Shown one piece after another: positions 52,476 through 61,084 of a DNA stretch of 64,000 bases. Source of the stretch: Duganella sp. BuS-21 (GTDB taxonomy: Bacteria > Pseudomonadota > Gammaproteobacteria > Burkholderiales > Burkholderiaceae_D). The notes beneath the pieces were generated by a model. It worked only from the letters and a program-made list of their open reading frames with translations, was not told the origin of the DNA and made no database searches. Made by a program: the position numbers and the translations under genes. The stretch covers positions 5,518,001-5,582,000 of the forward strand of contig CP097466.1 of assembly GCA_041874725.1 (NCBI GenBank), written 5' to 3'. Every line of letters begins with the position of its first letter. Within the stretch, counting starts at the first letter, position 1.

Positions 52476-53090
52476 ATGGCCGACAATAAAATAGTCCCAC
52501 ACCCTTCCCCCATGGAATTAAGCAAGCAGTCCTCCCGCAAACTGATCATCGCCGGTGCGGCAACAGCGGTCGTTGCGCTGGGTTTGGCCGCCTATTATGT
52601 GGGCTCCACGCCCGCCGAGTCGCATGTTGCGGTCAAGGTGCCGGTAACGGCGTCGGCCAGCGCCAGCAGCGCGGCTGCGGCCAAGAAAGCCGCCTCGGCC
52701 TCCGCGCCGCAGCGTCCGGCCGACATCAAGGATCCGGCGCCGCCAGCCGAACCGAAGGCCGTGCGCACCAAGGAGCAAGGCGCCGCCGCCCTGATGGCGT
52801 TGCCGGAACTGCAAGCCTGGTCGGCGCTGATCGAAAAGAACACCGGTGGCAAGGCCCACGGCGGCCTGCTCGAATACGACCCGGTGCCGCGCAAGCTCAA
52901 CGGCAAAAGCTACTGGCAATTCAGCTATGTGGAAAACAGCGCCGAATCGGCGCTGCGCTGGGAAAGCTTCCTGGTATCGTCGAGCGATGATGAAATCCTG
53001 GTGGAAGACGCCACCAACGACGAAGTCATCAGCCTGGCGCGCTGGCGGCGCGAGAAGCACCCGGCCAAGCGCAGCAGCGTCGAGAACTAA
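52476..53090 (+). CDS. Hypothetical membrane-anchored protein with Ala-rich linker
   Basis: 204 aa if started at ATG 52476 (ATG 52512 is an alternative; neither has a clear Shine-Dalgarno). One membrane helix (LIIAGAATAVVALGLAAYYV), then an Ala/Ser/Lys/Pro-rich low-complexity linker, then a folded domain of about 100 residues (AALMALPELQAWSALIEKNT; KLNGKSYWQFSYVENSAESA; WESFLVSSSDDEILVEDATN). The topology suggests a periplasmic domain tethered to the inner membrane. The C-terminal domain is not recognised. Divergent from dgoK, convergent with the MFS gene. Confidence 0.72.
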   Translation: MADNKIVPHPSPMELSKQSSRKLIIAGAATAVVALGLAAYYVGSTPAESHVAVKVPVTASASASSAAAAKKAASASAPQRPADIKDPAPPAEPKAVRTKEQGAAALMALPELQAWSALIEKNTGGKAHGGLLEYDPVPRKLNGKSYWQFSYVENSAESALRWESFLVSSSDDEILVEDATNDEVISLARWRREKHPAKRSSVEN

Positions 53091-53096
53091 TCCCCG

Positions 53097-54344
53097 CTAG
53101 GCCGCTTTCGGCTCTGCCACCGGCGCCGCCATGTTCGCGGCGCCGCGTACCCGCCCCACCCACAATACCGCCAACAGCACCAGCCCCACCGCGATCCAGC
53201 CGTTCAAGCCGTAGCCGGTGATGTGGCCGGCGGCCTCGGTATGCAGGGTCAGTCCGCCCAGCAGCGCACCGAAGCCGGTGCCCACCTGCTGCACCGCCGC
53301 GTTGGCGCTGAGGAAAGCGCCGCGCCGGACCGGATCCGGCACCGTGGTCATCAGCGCCTGCATCGGAATCGTCCGCCCCGACGCCAGCACCATGAAGAAC
53401 GGGAAGAACAGCATCACGCCCAGCAGCGGCATCACCGGCATGTGGGTGATGAACAGCAGCGGCGCAATTAACAGCAGGGATACGATGCGGTACACCTTCT
53501 GCGCGCCGTAACGGTCCGACCACTGGCCGATCATGCGCGCGGTGAACAGCGTGGCAATGCCGCCGGCCAGGTAGATATAGGTGATATCGGCCGGCTGCAG
53601 GCCGACATTGCTGACCAACACAGGCGAGATAAAGGGGATCACCATCATGCCCGTGGTCATATTGATGGCCGACAGCAGGAAAGCCTTGATGTGCGCGGGC
53701 TCGCGGTATAGGGCGATCAGGTTGGGCAGCGCGGCCGACAGCGGCGCGCGATTCGGCAGATGGCTGTCCAGCGCCGGCAGCGTGCGTGCGGCCAGCCCCA
53801 GGATGGGCAGCGAGCACAGCACGAGGATATAAAACGGCGAGGCCCAGCCATAGTGCGCGGCCAGCATCACGCCGGTCGGCACGCCGGCCACCGAGGCCAG
53901 GCTGAACGAAGTCATCACGATGCCGGTGGCGGCGCCACGGCGATGTACGGGAATCAGGTCGCCGATGATGGCCATGACGATGGCGCCGAGGATGCCGCCG
54001 GTCAGCCCGGCAAAGGCGCGCGACAACACCAGCACGTGGAAATTCGGCGCGGCGGCGCAGGCCAGGTTGGACAGCGTGAACAGGGCGAACACGATCAGCA
54101 GCAGCTTCCTGCGGTCGAAGCGGTCGATATACATGGCGGCGGCCAGGCCGGAGATGCCGGCGCACCAGGCGTAGGCCGAGACCGCGCCGGAGACGGCGGC
54201 CGGCTCGATCTGAAAGGCCTGCATCAGCTGCGGCGCCAGCGGCATCATCACCATGAAATCCATGATGACAGTGAACTGGGTCAGCGCCAGCAGCCACAGC
54301 ACCAGGCGCTCGCGCGCCGGCGTCAAGGGAACGGCGGCGCTCAT
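53097..54344 (-). CDS. MFS transporter, DHA1-like exporter
   Basis: 415 aa, 12 helices. MFS motif A-like YIDRFDRRKLLLIVFALFTL, LSRAFAGLTGGILGAIVMAI, motif C-like ASVAGVPTGVML. Resembles sugar-efflux/drug-resistance DHA1 members (AraJ/Bcr-like). Start overlaps the padR stop by 4 bp, so PadR and the exporter form one operon in which the regulator probably represses both. Substrate unknown. Confidence 0.88.
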   Translation of the reverse strand: MSAAVPLTPARERLVLWLLALTQFTVIMDFMVMMPLAPQLMQAFQIEPAAVSGAVSAYAWCAGISGLAAAMYIDRFDRRKLLLIVFALFTLSNLACAAAPNFHVLVLSRAFAGLTGGILGAIVMAIIGDLIPVHRRGAATGIVMTSFSLASVAGVPTGVMLAAHYGWASPFYILVLCSLPILGLAARTLPALDSHLPNRAPLSAALPNLIALYREPAHIKAFLLSAINMTTGMMVIPFISPVLVSNVGLQPADITYIYLAGGIATLFTARMIGQWSDRYGAQKVYRIVSLLLIAPLLFITHMPVMPLLGVMLFFPFFMVLASGRTIPMQALMTTVPDPVRRGAFLSANAAVQQVGTGFGALLGGLTLHTEAAGHITGYGLNGWIAVGLVLLAVLWVGRVRGAANMAAPVAEPKAA

Positions 54345-54880
54345 AGCGCGTTGATATCGGCGACGGCCTGGCGCAGGATGGCGCGGATCTGCTCGATGCG
54401 TTCAGGACTGTGGTTGCTGGCGCGGGCCTGCTCGATGGCGGCATGCTTCAGCTCGTGCATGGCGTTGCGCAAGCCCTCGCGATGCGCATCGCCTTCGGCC
54501 ATGCGGGCCAGGATGGCGTCGACGAACTGGCGGTTATCGGCCAGGAAGGCCTCGCCTTCCGGCGTAATCGTATGCAGCTTCTTGTTGCCTTCCGGTGTAG
54601 CGACGACGTGGCCCATATCGAGCAGCATCGACAGCAGCGGATAGATGGCGCCCGGGCTGGGCGAATAGCCGCCGCCGGAGCGCTGCTCCAGCTCCTTGAT
54701 GATCTCATAGCCATGACGCGGCTTCTCGGCGATCAGTTGCAGCACCACGTAGCGCATGGCGCCGGCGTCGAACATCTTCGGCCCGCGACCGCGTGGACCG
54801 CCTTCATGACCGTGATGAGGATGATGAGGATGATGAGGATGATGGGGAGGGTGAGGATGGTGGTGATCGGGACGCGGCAT
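54341..54880 (-). CDS. PadR-family regulator with N-terminal His-rich extension
   Basis: 179 aa. Residues 1-25 are an extreme His/Pro tract (14 His among the first 25 residues). The PadR winged HTH follows (YVVLQLIAEKPRHGYEIIKE; YSPSPGAIYPLLSMLLDMGH) and a C-terminal dimerisation helix bundle (PEGEAFLADNRQFVDAILAR). PadR proteins repress efflux genes and respond to small molecules. The His tract could bind nickel, zinc or cobalt (inference). A perfect palindrome covers its own Shine-Dalgarno. Confidence 0.92.
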   Translation of the reverse strand: MPRPDHHHPHPPHHPHHPHHPHHGHEGGPRGRGPKMFDAGAMRYVVLQLIAEKPRHGYEIIKELEQRSGGGYSPSPGAIYPLLSMLLDMGHVVATPEGNKKLHTITPEGEAFLADNRQFVDAILARMAEGDAHREGLRNAMHELKHAAIEQARASNHSPERIEQIRAILRQAVADINAL

Positions 54881-54890
54881 GTGAAACTCC

Positions 54891-54921
54891 TTAAGATATA
54901 ACTTATTACGATATATCTTAA
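54891..54921. promoter_or_regulatory. Palindromic operator of the padR-MFS operon
   Basis: TTAAGATATA (54891-54900), 11-bp spacer, TATATCTTAA (54912-54921): perfect 10-bp arms. The padR-proximal end overlaps the AAGGAG ribosome-binding site. PadR family operators often contain ATAT-rich palindromes. Confidence 0.6.
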
Positions 54922-54967
54922 CGCATTACGACAGAAGTTCAAGTATCGATTTGTAACGACAAAAAAA

Positions 54968-55022
54968 TCAGGGTCAGCTCTGTCAAATGGACATTTTGTC
55001 CATTTGACAGAGCTGACCCTGA
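54968..55022. repeat. 26-bp perfect inverted repeat with 3-nt loop
   Basis: Arms 54968-54993 and 54997-55022 (TCAGGGTCAGCTCTGTCAAA... and its exact complement) with TTT between. It lies in the gap between padR and the glk-hexR stop. It has no T-tract on the plus side; on the minus side it could act as a terminator for glk-hexR, but the perfect 26-bp arms look more like a mobile palindromic element. Confidence 0.7.
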
Positions 55023-55048
55023 ATTGCAGCGGGGAATGTAGAGCGGTT

Positions 55049-56923
55049 TTAGCCGTCGAGGTGGGAGATCAGCAGGCGGCGGTTGTCCGCCTCGCCGCTG
55101 CCGGCCTTGTGTTCGACCACCAAGCGCGAGTTCTGCGCGTCCAGCGAGATGCCGACCGAGAGGATGTCGATCAGCAGCAGCTGCAGGATGCGCGAGATCA
55201 TCGACAGGAAAGTGGTGCTGTCTTCCGTGTGATCGACCGTCAGGCAGACGCTGGCCTTCTTGGCCAGCGGCGAGTTGCTGGAGGTGATGGCGATGACGTC
55301 GGCGCCGGCCGCGCGCGCCGCATCGACCGCCGCCAGCAGGTCCGGCAGCTTGCCGGAATTGGAGATGGCAATCACCACGTCGCCCGGATTGAGCAGCTCG
55401 GCCGCCAGCGTCAGCAGGTGCGAGTCGCCATAGGCCGAGGTCGGAATGCGGAAGCGGAAGAATTTGTGCTGGCCGTCCAGCGCCACCACGCGCGAATTGC
55501 CCATGGCGTAAAACTCCACGCGCTTGGCTTTCGCCACCAGGGCGATCGCCTTGTCCAGCGAACGCACGTCCAGCTGGTCGCGGAATTTCAGAATCGCGGA
55601 AACCGTATTATCGATGACCTTGGCGCTCAGGTCGTGCGTGCTGTCGCTGACGCGCACCTGGCTGTGGCGCACCGGTATCGCGCCGGTCAGGCTGCTGGCG
55701 AATTTCAGCTTGAAGTCGGCCAGACCGAGGAAGCCCAGCGAGCGGCAGAAGCGGATCACGGTCGGCTGGCTGACTTCGGCCAGGCGCGCGATGTCGGCGA
55801 TCGGTTCGTTCAACACCAGGCGCGGCTGCTCCAGCACCAGCTGCGCCACGCGCTGCTCGGCCGGCGTCAGTTCGTGCTGCAGATGCTGCACGCGCTCCAT
55901 CAGCGTGTTGGCGCCGCTGCGTCCGCGCAGGTGCTCGGACAAAATCGTCGCCACGCCGTAGAACGCCGGATTCGGCGTGGTGATGACGTAGGTTGGAATC
56001 TCGGCCAGGTAGCTGGTGAAGCGGCCCTTGGCTTCAAAGCGCGCGCGGAACGGCGAGGTGGTGAACCAGTCGCCCAGGCGCGGCACAATGCCGCCGCCGA
56101 TGAACATGCCGCCGAAGGCGCCCAGCGTCACCGCCAGGTTGGCGGTGGCGCCGCCCAGCATGGCGCAGAAGCATTCCAGCACTTCCAGGCATAGCGGGTC
56201 TTTGTCGGTCAGCGCGCCGGAGATGATTTCCTGCGACGTCAGGTCGCGCACCTGGCGGCCGTTGCGCTTGGCGATGGCGCGGTAGATGATTTCCATGCCG
56301 GGGCCGGAGATCAGGCGCTCGGTCGATACGTGCGACCAGGTTTGCCATGCGTATTGCAGGATGGCGTATTCGCGCTCGTCGGCCGGCGCGAAATTGGTGT
56401 GGCCGCCTTCGGAGCCGAGCGTGACGAAGCCGTCCACCGTCGGGATCACGCCCGATACGCCGAGGCCGGTGCCCGGTCCCAGCACGCCGATCACGGAATT
56501 GGAGGCCGGCTTGCCGCCGCCCACCTGCATCAGGTCGGCCGGCTTGAGACCCGGCAGCGACATCGCCAGCGCGGTGAAGTCATTCACCACCAGCAGCGTG
56601 TGCAGGCCGAGCACGCGACGCACTTCGTCGGTAGAGAACTCCCAGTCGCGGTTGGTCATGCGGATGTAGTCGCCGCTGACCGGGTTGGCCACCGCCAGCG
56701 CCGCGTGGTTCAGGTTGACGCCGGTGTGGTCGGCCAGGTAGGAGCGCAGCATGGCCACGATGTCCGGGTAGTCATCGCACTTCAGCACGCGCACCGCGCG
56801 GAACTCGCCGGGGGCGGTCTGCAGGGCGAAGCGGGCGTGGGTGGCACCGATGTCGGCCAGCAGGCGCGGGCCGTCGGCGAAGGCGGTGCGATTGAGCTTT
56901 TGTTCTACTTCTGCTTGTTTCAT
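55049..56923 (-). CDS. glk-hexR: Bifunctional glucokinase / HexR-type RpiR regulator (fusion)
   Basis: 624 aa from ATG 56923. Residues 1 to about 335 are glucokinase: LLADIGATHARFAL (phosphate), VLGPGTGLGVSGVI, GSEGGHTNFAP. Residues about 345-420 are an RpiR HTH (ADIARLAEVSQPTVIRFCRS), then a SIS sugar-phosphate domain (VVIAISNSGKLPDLLAAVDA). It phosphorylates glucose, and the C-terminal half should sense KDPG or a related phospho-sugar. Such fusions are known in Burkholderiales. It is 67 bp downstream of the alpha-glucosidase gene on the same strand. Confidence 0.94.
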   Translation of the reverse strand: MKQAEVEQKLNRTAFADGPRLLADIGATHARFALQTAPGEFRAVRVLKCDDYPDIVAMLRSYLADHTGVNLNHAALAVANPVSGDYIRMTNRDWEFSTDEVRRVLGLHTLLVVNDFTALAMSLPGLKPADLMQVGGGKPASNSVIGVLGPGTGLGVSGVIPTVDGFVTLGSEGGHTNFAPADEREYAILQYAWQTWSHVSTERLISGPGMEIIYRAIAKRNGRQVRDLTSQEIISGALTDKDPLCLEVLECFCAMLGGATANLAVTLGAFGGMFIGGGIVPRLGDWFTTSPFRARFEAKGRFTSYLAEIPTYVITTPNPAFYGVATILSEHLRGRSGANTLMERVQHLQHELTPAEQRVAQLVLEQPRLVLNEPIADIARLAEVSQPTVIRFCRSLGFLGLADFKLKFASSLTGAIPVRHSQVRVSDSTHDLSAKVIDNTVSAILKFRDQLDVRSLDKAIALVAKAKRVEFYAMGNSRVVALDGQHKFFRFRIPTSAYGDSHLLTLAAELLNPGDVVIAISNSGKLPDLLAAVDAARAAGADVIAITSSNSPLAKKASVCLTVDHTEDSTTFLSMISRILQLLLIDILSVGISLDAQNSRLVVEHKAGSGEADNRRLLISHLDG

Positions 56924-56990
56924 CGTCGTTTCAGTCAAAACAGTTGGCGGAAGCATACCCGAAATACCTGATGTTAAGAAGGAAATCCCT

Positions 56991-58628
56991 CTATGCCGCG
57001 TAGCCGAACCAGGCGCCGTAGGCCGGCAGTTGCAGCTTGCCGTCCGCCGCATCACCGGGCAAGCCGTAGCCTTGCAGCGGCTCGGCGCCGGCGCTTTGCG
57101 GCAGGTCGACGGTCTGCGCCTGGTCGCTCAGGTTGAACACGGCCAGGATGCTGCGCTCGCCGTCCAGGTCGCGGCGCAGCGCCAGCACGGCGTCCTGCGT
57201 GTCGAAGAATTCGATCTCGCCGCGCAGCAGTTGCGGATGCTGGCGACGCCAGGCGATGAAGGCGCGCGTAAAGGCCAGCGACGACGCTTTGTCCTGCTCC
57301 TGCACCGAGGCCGCCTTGGCCAGGTGGTCCGGCGAGACCGGCAGCCATGGCTTGCCGGTGGTGAAACCGCCGTTGGCGTCGTTGCTCCAGGCGATCGGCG
57401 TGCGGCAACCGTCACGGCCCTTGAACTCCGGCCAGAAGGTGATGCCGTACGGGTCTTGCAGCAGTTCGAACGGCACGTCCGCTTCGGCGAAGGCCAGCTC
57501 GTCGCCCTGGTACAGGCACGGCGTGCCTTTCAGCGACAGCTGCATCGCCAGCACCAGCTTGGCGAAGGACTGCGGCGCCGCTGGGCCGCCCCAGCGCGAC
57601 GCCACGCGCTGCACGTCGTGATTACCGACCGACCACGAAGCCCAGCCGCCCTTTACGCGCGCCTCAAACGCTTCCACCTGCTTGCGGATGTAATGCGAGG
57701 AGCACTGCGGCACCAGCAGGTTGAAGCTGTAGGCCATTTGCAGCTTGTCGCCGCCGGCGGTGTATTCGGCCATCACGGCCAGCGAATCGTCGGCGCCGAC
57801 TTCGCCGATCGATACGGCCTGGTATTCGTCCAGCAGCTGGCGCAGCTTTTGCAGGAACGGCAGGTTCTCGGGACGGGTCTTGTCGTAGATGTGGGCCTGC
57901 ATGCCGTAAGGGTTGACGTCCGACACGGTGGCCGTGTCGCGCACGGTGGCCGGTGGATTGCTGCGCAGTTCCAGATCGTGGAAGTGGAAGTTGCAGGCGT
58001 CCAGGCGGATGCCGTCCACGCCGCGCTCCAGCCAGAAACGCAGGGCGTCAAGGTGGGCCTGCTGTACTTCCGGGTTGTGGAAGTTCACCTGCGGCTGGTT
58101 GACCAGGAAGTTGTGCATGTAGTACTGGCGACGGCGCGTATCCCACTGCCATGCCGAACCACCGAACACCGACATCCAGTTGTTCGGCGGATTGCCGTCC
58201 GCCGCCGGATCGGACCAGACATACCAGTCGGCCTTGGGATTATCGCGGCTGGAACGGCTTTCCTTGAACCAGGCATGATCTTCCGCCGTGTGGGCCATCA
58301 CCTGGTCGATCATGATCTTCAGGCCGAGGCTGTGCGCCTTGGCGATCAGCAGGTCGAAGTCGGCCAGGGTGCCGAACAGCGGATCGACGTCGCAGTAATC
58401 GGAAATGTCGTAGCCGAAGTCTTTCATCGGCGATTTGAAGAATGGGGAAATCCAGACGATGTCCACGCCCAGCGATGCGATATAGTCCAGCTTTGCCGTA
58501 ATCCCAGGCAAATCGCCCACGCCGTCGCCGTTGCTATCCATATAACTACGAGGGTAAACCTGGTAGATGATCGCTTCGCGATACCAGTCCGGGGAGTGCG
58601 GGGAGACTTGAGTAAGTTGCTTGGTCAT
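56991..58628 (-). CDS. GH13 alpha-glucosidase (oligo-1,6-glucosidase/maltase group)
   Basis: 545 aa from ATG 58628; an upstream ATG at 58685 is less likely. No signal peptide, so cytoplasmic. GH13 regions: I DQVMAHTAEDHAWF; II GVDGIRLDACNF (nucleophile Asp); III VSIGEVGADDS (acid/base Glu); IV SVGNHDVQR. N-terminal WYREAIIYQVYPRSYMDSNG is typical of alpha-glucosidases. It would split malto- or isomalto-oligosaccharides to glucose for the adjacent glucokinase. Confidence 0.93.
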   Translation of the reverse strand: MTKQLTQVSPHSPDWYREAIIYQVYPRSYMDSNGDGVGDLPGITAKLDYIASLGVDIVWISPFFKSPMKDFGYDISDYCDVDPLFGTLADFDLLIAKAHSLGLKIMIDQVMAHTAEDHAWFKESRSSRDNPKADWYVWSDPAADGNPPNNWMSVFGGSAWQWDTRRRQYYMHNFLVNQPQVNFHNPEVQQAHLDALRFWLERGVDGIRLDACNFHFHDLELRSNPPATVRDTATVSDVNPYGMQAHIYDKTRPENLPFLQKLRQLLDEYQAVSIGEVGADDSLAVMAEYTAGGDKLQMAYSFNLLVPQCSSHYIRKQVEAFEARVKGGWASWSVGNHDVQRVASRWGGPAAPQSFAKLVLAMQLSLKGTPCLYQGDELAFAEADVPFELLQDPYGITFWPEFKGRDGCRTPIAWSNDANGGFTTGKPWLPVSPDHLAKAASVQEQDKASSLAFTRAFIAWRRQHPQLLRGEIEFFDTQDAVLALRRDLDGERSILAVFNLSDQAQTVDLPQSAGAEPLQGYGLPGDAADGKLQLPAYGAWFGYAA

Positions 58629-58714
58629 AAGAGAATCCGGGGTTGGCTGTCTGGGGGATTGTTTTTTGTAGAGAATATACATCACGAAAACAGATTTTTC
58701 AATCAGCGACCGGC

Positions 58715-58741
58715 TTAAGGAATATCATGAATAATCCTTAA
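58715..58741. promoter_or_regulatory. Inverted repeat in the alpha-glucosidase/POT intergenic region
   Basis: TTAAGGA (58715-58721), 13-bp spacer, TCCTTAA (58735-58741), perfect arms, 87 bp upstream of the alpha-glucosidase start. Possible binding site of an unidentified regulator. Confidence 0.35.
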
Positions 58742-58788
58742 AAAACAAAAACTTAGGTATTTTTACCCGAATACCCGAGATAAAAAAT

Positions 58789-58803
58789 AGTAGTCAAACT
58801 ACA
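58789..58803. promoter_or_regulatory. HexR-like operator upstream of the POT transporter
   Basis: GTAGT-CAA-ACTAC (58790-58802), 19 bp before the GTG start. It closely resembles the known HexR palindrome TGTARTNNNAYTACA (only the first base differs). The glk-hexR gene is two genes away. Confidence 0.55.
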
Positions 58804-58821
58804 CAATACAGGAGTAAATAC

Positions 58822-60393
58822 GTGAGTAATAACGGCAACGGGCCTATGCCCCGGCAAATTCCCTACATCATCGCCAACGAGGGCTGCGAGCGTTTCAGCT
58901 TCTACGGCATGCGCAATATCCTGACGCCTTTCCTGCTCAGCACCCTGCTGTTATTCATCCCGATGCCGGAGCGCACGGCTGAAGCCAAGCACATCTTCCA
59001 CACCTTCGTGATCGGTGTGTATTTCTTCCCGCTGCTGGGGGGCTGGATCGCCGACCGCTACTGGGGCAAGTACAAGACGGTGTTCTGGTTCAGCCTGATC
59101 TACGTGGCCGGCCACGCCTGCCTGGCGATCTTCGAACATGACATCACCGGCTTCTACACCGGCCTGGCGCTGATCGCGTTCGGCTCGGGCGGCATCAAGC
59201 CGCTGGTGGTGGCCTTCGTCGGCGACCAGTTCGACCAGACCAACAAGAACCGCGCCAAGGTGGTGTTCGACGCCTTCTACTGGATCATCAACTTCGGCTC
59301 CTTCTTCGCCTCGCTGCTGATGCCGGTGTTCCTGCGCGACTACGGTCCAGGCGTGGCTTTCGGCATTCCCGGCATCCTGATGGCGATTGCCACGGCGGTA
59401 TTCTGGCTGGGCCGCAAAAAATACATCCACGTGCCGCCGGCCGCGCCGAATCCGGATTCCTTCAGCAGCGTGGCGCGCACCGCCCTGCTGGCGCAAGCGC
59501 CGGGCCAATCGCGCCCGGGCCTGATGGTGGCCGGCGCCGGCGCGGTGGCGGCCGTGGTGTCGCTGTGCATGGCGCCGTCGTGGGGCTTCGTCATCGCGGC
59601 CTGCACGGCGCTGGTGCTGTTGCTGGCGTTTGGCGGCATCGGCGTCTCGATGCAGCTCGACCGCGCGCGCGGCAAGCATACCGATGCGGCGGTCGAAGGC
59701 GTGCGCGCCGTGCTGCGTATCCTGATCGTGTTTGCCATGATTACGCCGTTCTGGTCGCTGTTCGACCAGAAGGCCTCGACCTGGATCGTGCAGGCCAACT
59801 CGATGGACAGCCCGCTGCTGTCGATCCTGGGCTGGGAATTCACGCTGCTGCCGGCGCAGATGCAGGCGGTCAATCCGATTCTGGTGATGCTGCTGATCCC
59901 CTTGAACAACATCGTGCTATTCCCGCTGATGCGCATGATCGGCATCACGCCGACGCCGCTGCGCCGCATGGGCCTGGGCATTGCGCTGTCGGCATCGTCG
60001 TGGGTGGTGATCGGCATTATTCAGCTGTGGATGGACGGCGGCGAGCACGTCTCGATCCTGTGGCAGCTGCTGCCGTATGCGTTGCTGACCTTGGGCGAAG
60101 TGCTGGTGTCGGCCACCGGTCTTGAATTCGCCTACAGCCAGGCGCCGGCGCCGATGAAAGGCATCATCCTGAGTTTCTGGTACCTGGCCGTCACGGTGGG
60201 CAACCTGTGGGTGCTGATCGTGAATTCGGCGGTGAAGAACGACGTGGTGAGCGGCTGGATCGCCGGCAGCGGCTTCAGCCCCATCGCCTTCCAGATGTTC
60301 TTCTTCGCCGCCTTCGCAGCGGTGGTGGCCGCCATCTTCGCGCTGTACGCCATGCGCTACAAGATGGTCGACAATTACCGCAAGACGGCATAA
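58822..60393 (+). CDS. POT/PTR-family proton-coupled transporter
   Basis: 523 aa; GTG start at 58822 after AGGAG. N-terminal IIANEGCERFSFYGMRNILT has the POT ExxERFxYY-like signature, followed by PLLGGWIADRYWGKYKTVFW and IAFGSGGIKPLVVAFVGDQF. About 14 helices. POT proteins usually import di- and tripeptides; in a glucan/glucose block with a HexR-like operator, an unusual substrate or simple nutritional co-regulation are both possible. Confidence 0.9.
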   Translation: MSNNGNGPMPRQIPYIIANEGCERFSFYGMRNILTPFLLSTLLLFIPMPERTAEAKHIFHTFVIGVYFFPLLGGWIADRYWGKYKTVFWFSLIYVAGHACLAIFEHDITGFYTGLALIAFGSGGIKPLVVAFVGDQFDQTNKNRAKVVFDAFYWIINFGSFFASLLMPVFLRDYGPGVAFGIPGILMAIATAVFWLGRKKYIHVPPAAPNPDSFSSVARTALLAQAPGQSRPGLMVAGAGAVAAVVSLCMAPSWGFVIAACTALVLLLAFGGIGVSMQLDRARGKHTDAAVEGVRAVLRILIVFAMITPFWSLFDQKASTWIVQANSMDSPLLSILGWEFTLLPAQMQAVNPILVMLLIPLNNIVLFPLMRMIGITPTPLRRMGLGIALSASSWVVIGIIQLWMDGGEHVSILWQLLPYALLTLGEVLVSATGLEFAYSQAPAPMKGIILSFWYLAVTVGNLWVLIVNSAVKNDVVSGWIAGSGFSPIAFQMFFFAAFAAVVAAIFALYAMRYKMVDNYRKTA

Positions 60394-60405
60394 GCAAAAC
60401 CGGAT

Positions 60406-60444
60406 AGACGGCTACGCGGATGATCCGCGCAGCCGTCTTTTTTT
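60406..60444. terminator. Strong terminator between convergent POT and PEP-CTERM genes
   Basis: AGACGGCT-A-CGCGGA, loop TGA, TCCGCG-C-AGCCGTCT, followed by T-run. Confidence 0.9.
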
Positions 60445-60453
60445 GCGCTCGCT

Positions 60454-61005
60454 TTATGTGGCTTTGCGGCGGCGGGCGGCGAAGCCGACTGCGCCCAGGC
60501 CTGCCAGCAGCATCAGGTAGGTTTCAGGCTCCGGCACAGCGGTGATGACGCCTTTTTGCAGGGCGGTCCAACTACCCTCGTTGTAGGCCACGATTTCCAC
60601 GTAGCGGCCGGAGATGGCGCCGAAGTTGAAGGAGATTGGCGTGTTTGCCACCGTATAGCCCGAGAATGTCAGGGTTGGCGTCAGGTTGGCCCAGTCTTCG
60701 CCGATCGGGGTGTCGGAGATGTAGATCTTCTGCCAGCTGTGACCATCCGGCAGTTGATCGGTGACGTAGCTGATGCCGGTGATCTGCTTGGTACCCAGCA
60801 GGTCGACCTGCACCCACTGCGCGTCGCCGGTGCCGGCGTTCCATGATGCACCATTGAACAGCGATTCGGCGGTCAAGCCGTTCCAGTTGCTGCTGTCGGA
60901 GTAGCTGGCCGCAGGCAGACCGGCCGCTGCATTAGTACTGGCCTGGGCGGCGCCGGCCAGGCCGATCAGCACGGCCATCGATGTTGCGAGCAAATAGCGT
61001 TTCAT
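60454..61005 (-). CDS. PEP-CTERM-anchored exported protein with discoidin-like domain
   Basis: 183 aa from ATG 61005 (AAGGGA upstream). Signal peptide MKRYLLATSMAVLIGLAGAAQA; beta-rich middle resembling an F5/8-type-C/discoidin carbohydrate-binding domain (DAQWVQVDLLGTKQITGISY; RYVEIVAYNEG). The C-terminal sorting signal VPEPETYLMLLAGLGAVGFA is followed by ARRRK. It should be processed by an exosortase encoded elsewhere and act at the cell surface or in the matrix. Convergent with the POT gene. Confidence 0.9.
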   Translation of the reverse strand: MKRYLLATSMAVLIGLAGAAQASTNAAAGLPAASYSDSSNWNGLTAESLFNGASWNAGTGDAQWVQVDLLGTKQITGISYVTDQLPDGHSWQKIYISDTPIGEDWANLTPTLTFSGYTVANTPISFNFGAISGRYVEIVAYNEGSWTALQKGVITAVPEPETYLMLLAGLGAVGFAARRRKAT

Positions 61006-61084
61006 AAGGATCCCTTGTAGTTGACGTTGAGGTGCTGCCCAACCCATTTTCCACGCGGAATCCCAGTGCACTTGACTGCCTGTT

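Noticed and set aside
54780..54860. Tandem GATGAGGATGATGAG repeats that resemble a microsatellite or CRISPR-like array
   Set aside because: They encode the His/Pro-rich start of the PadR protein and have no regular spacers.
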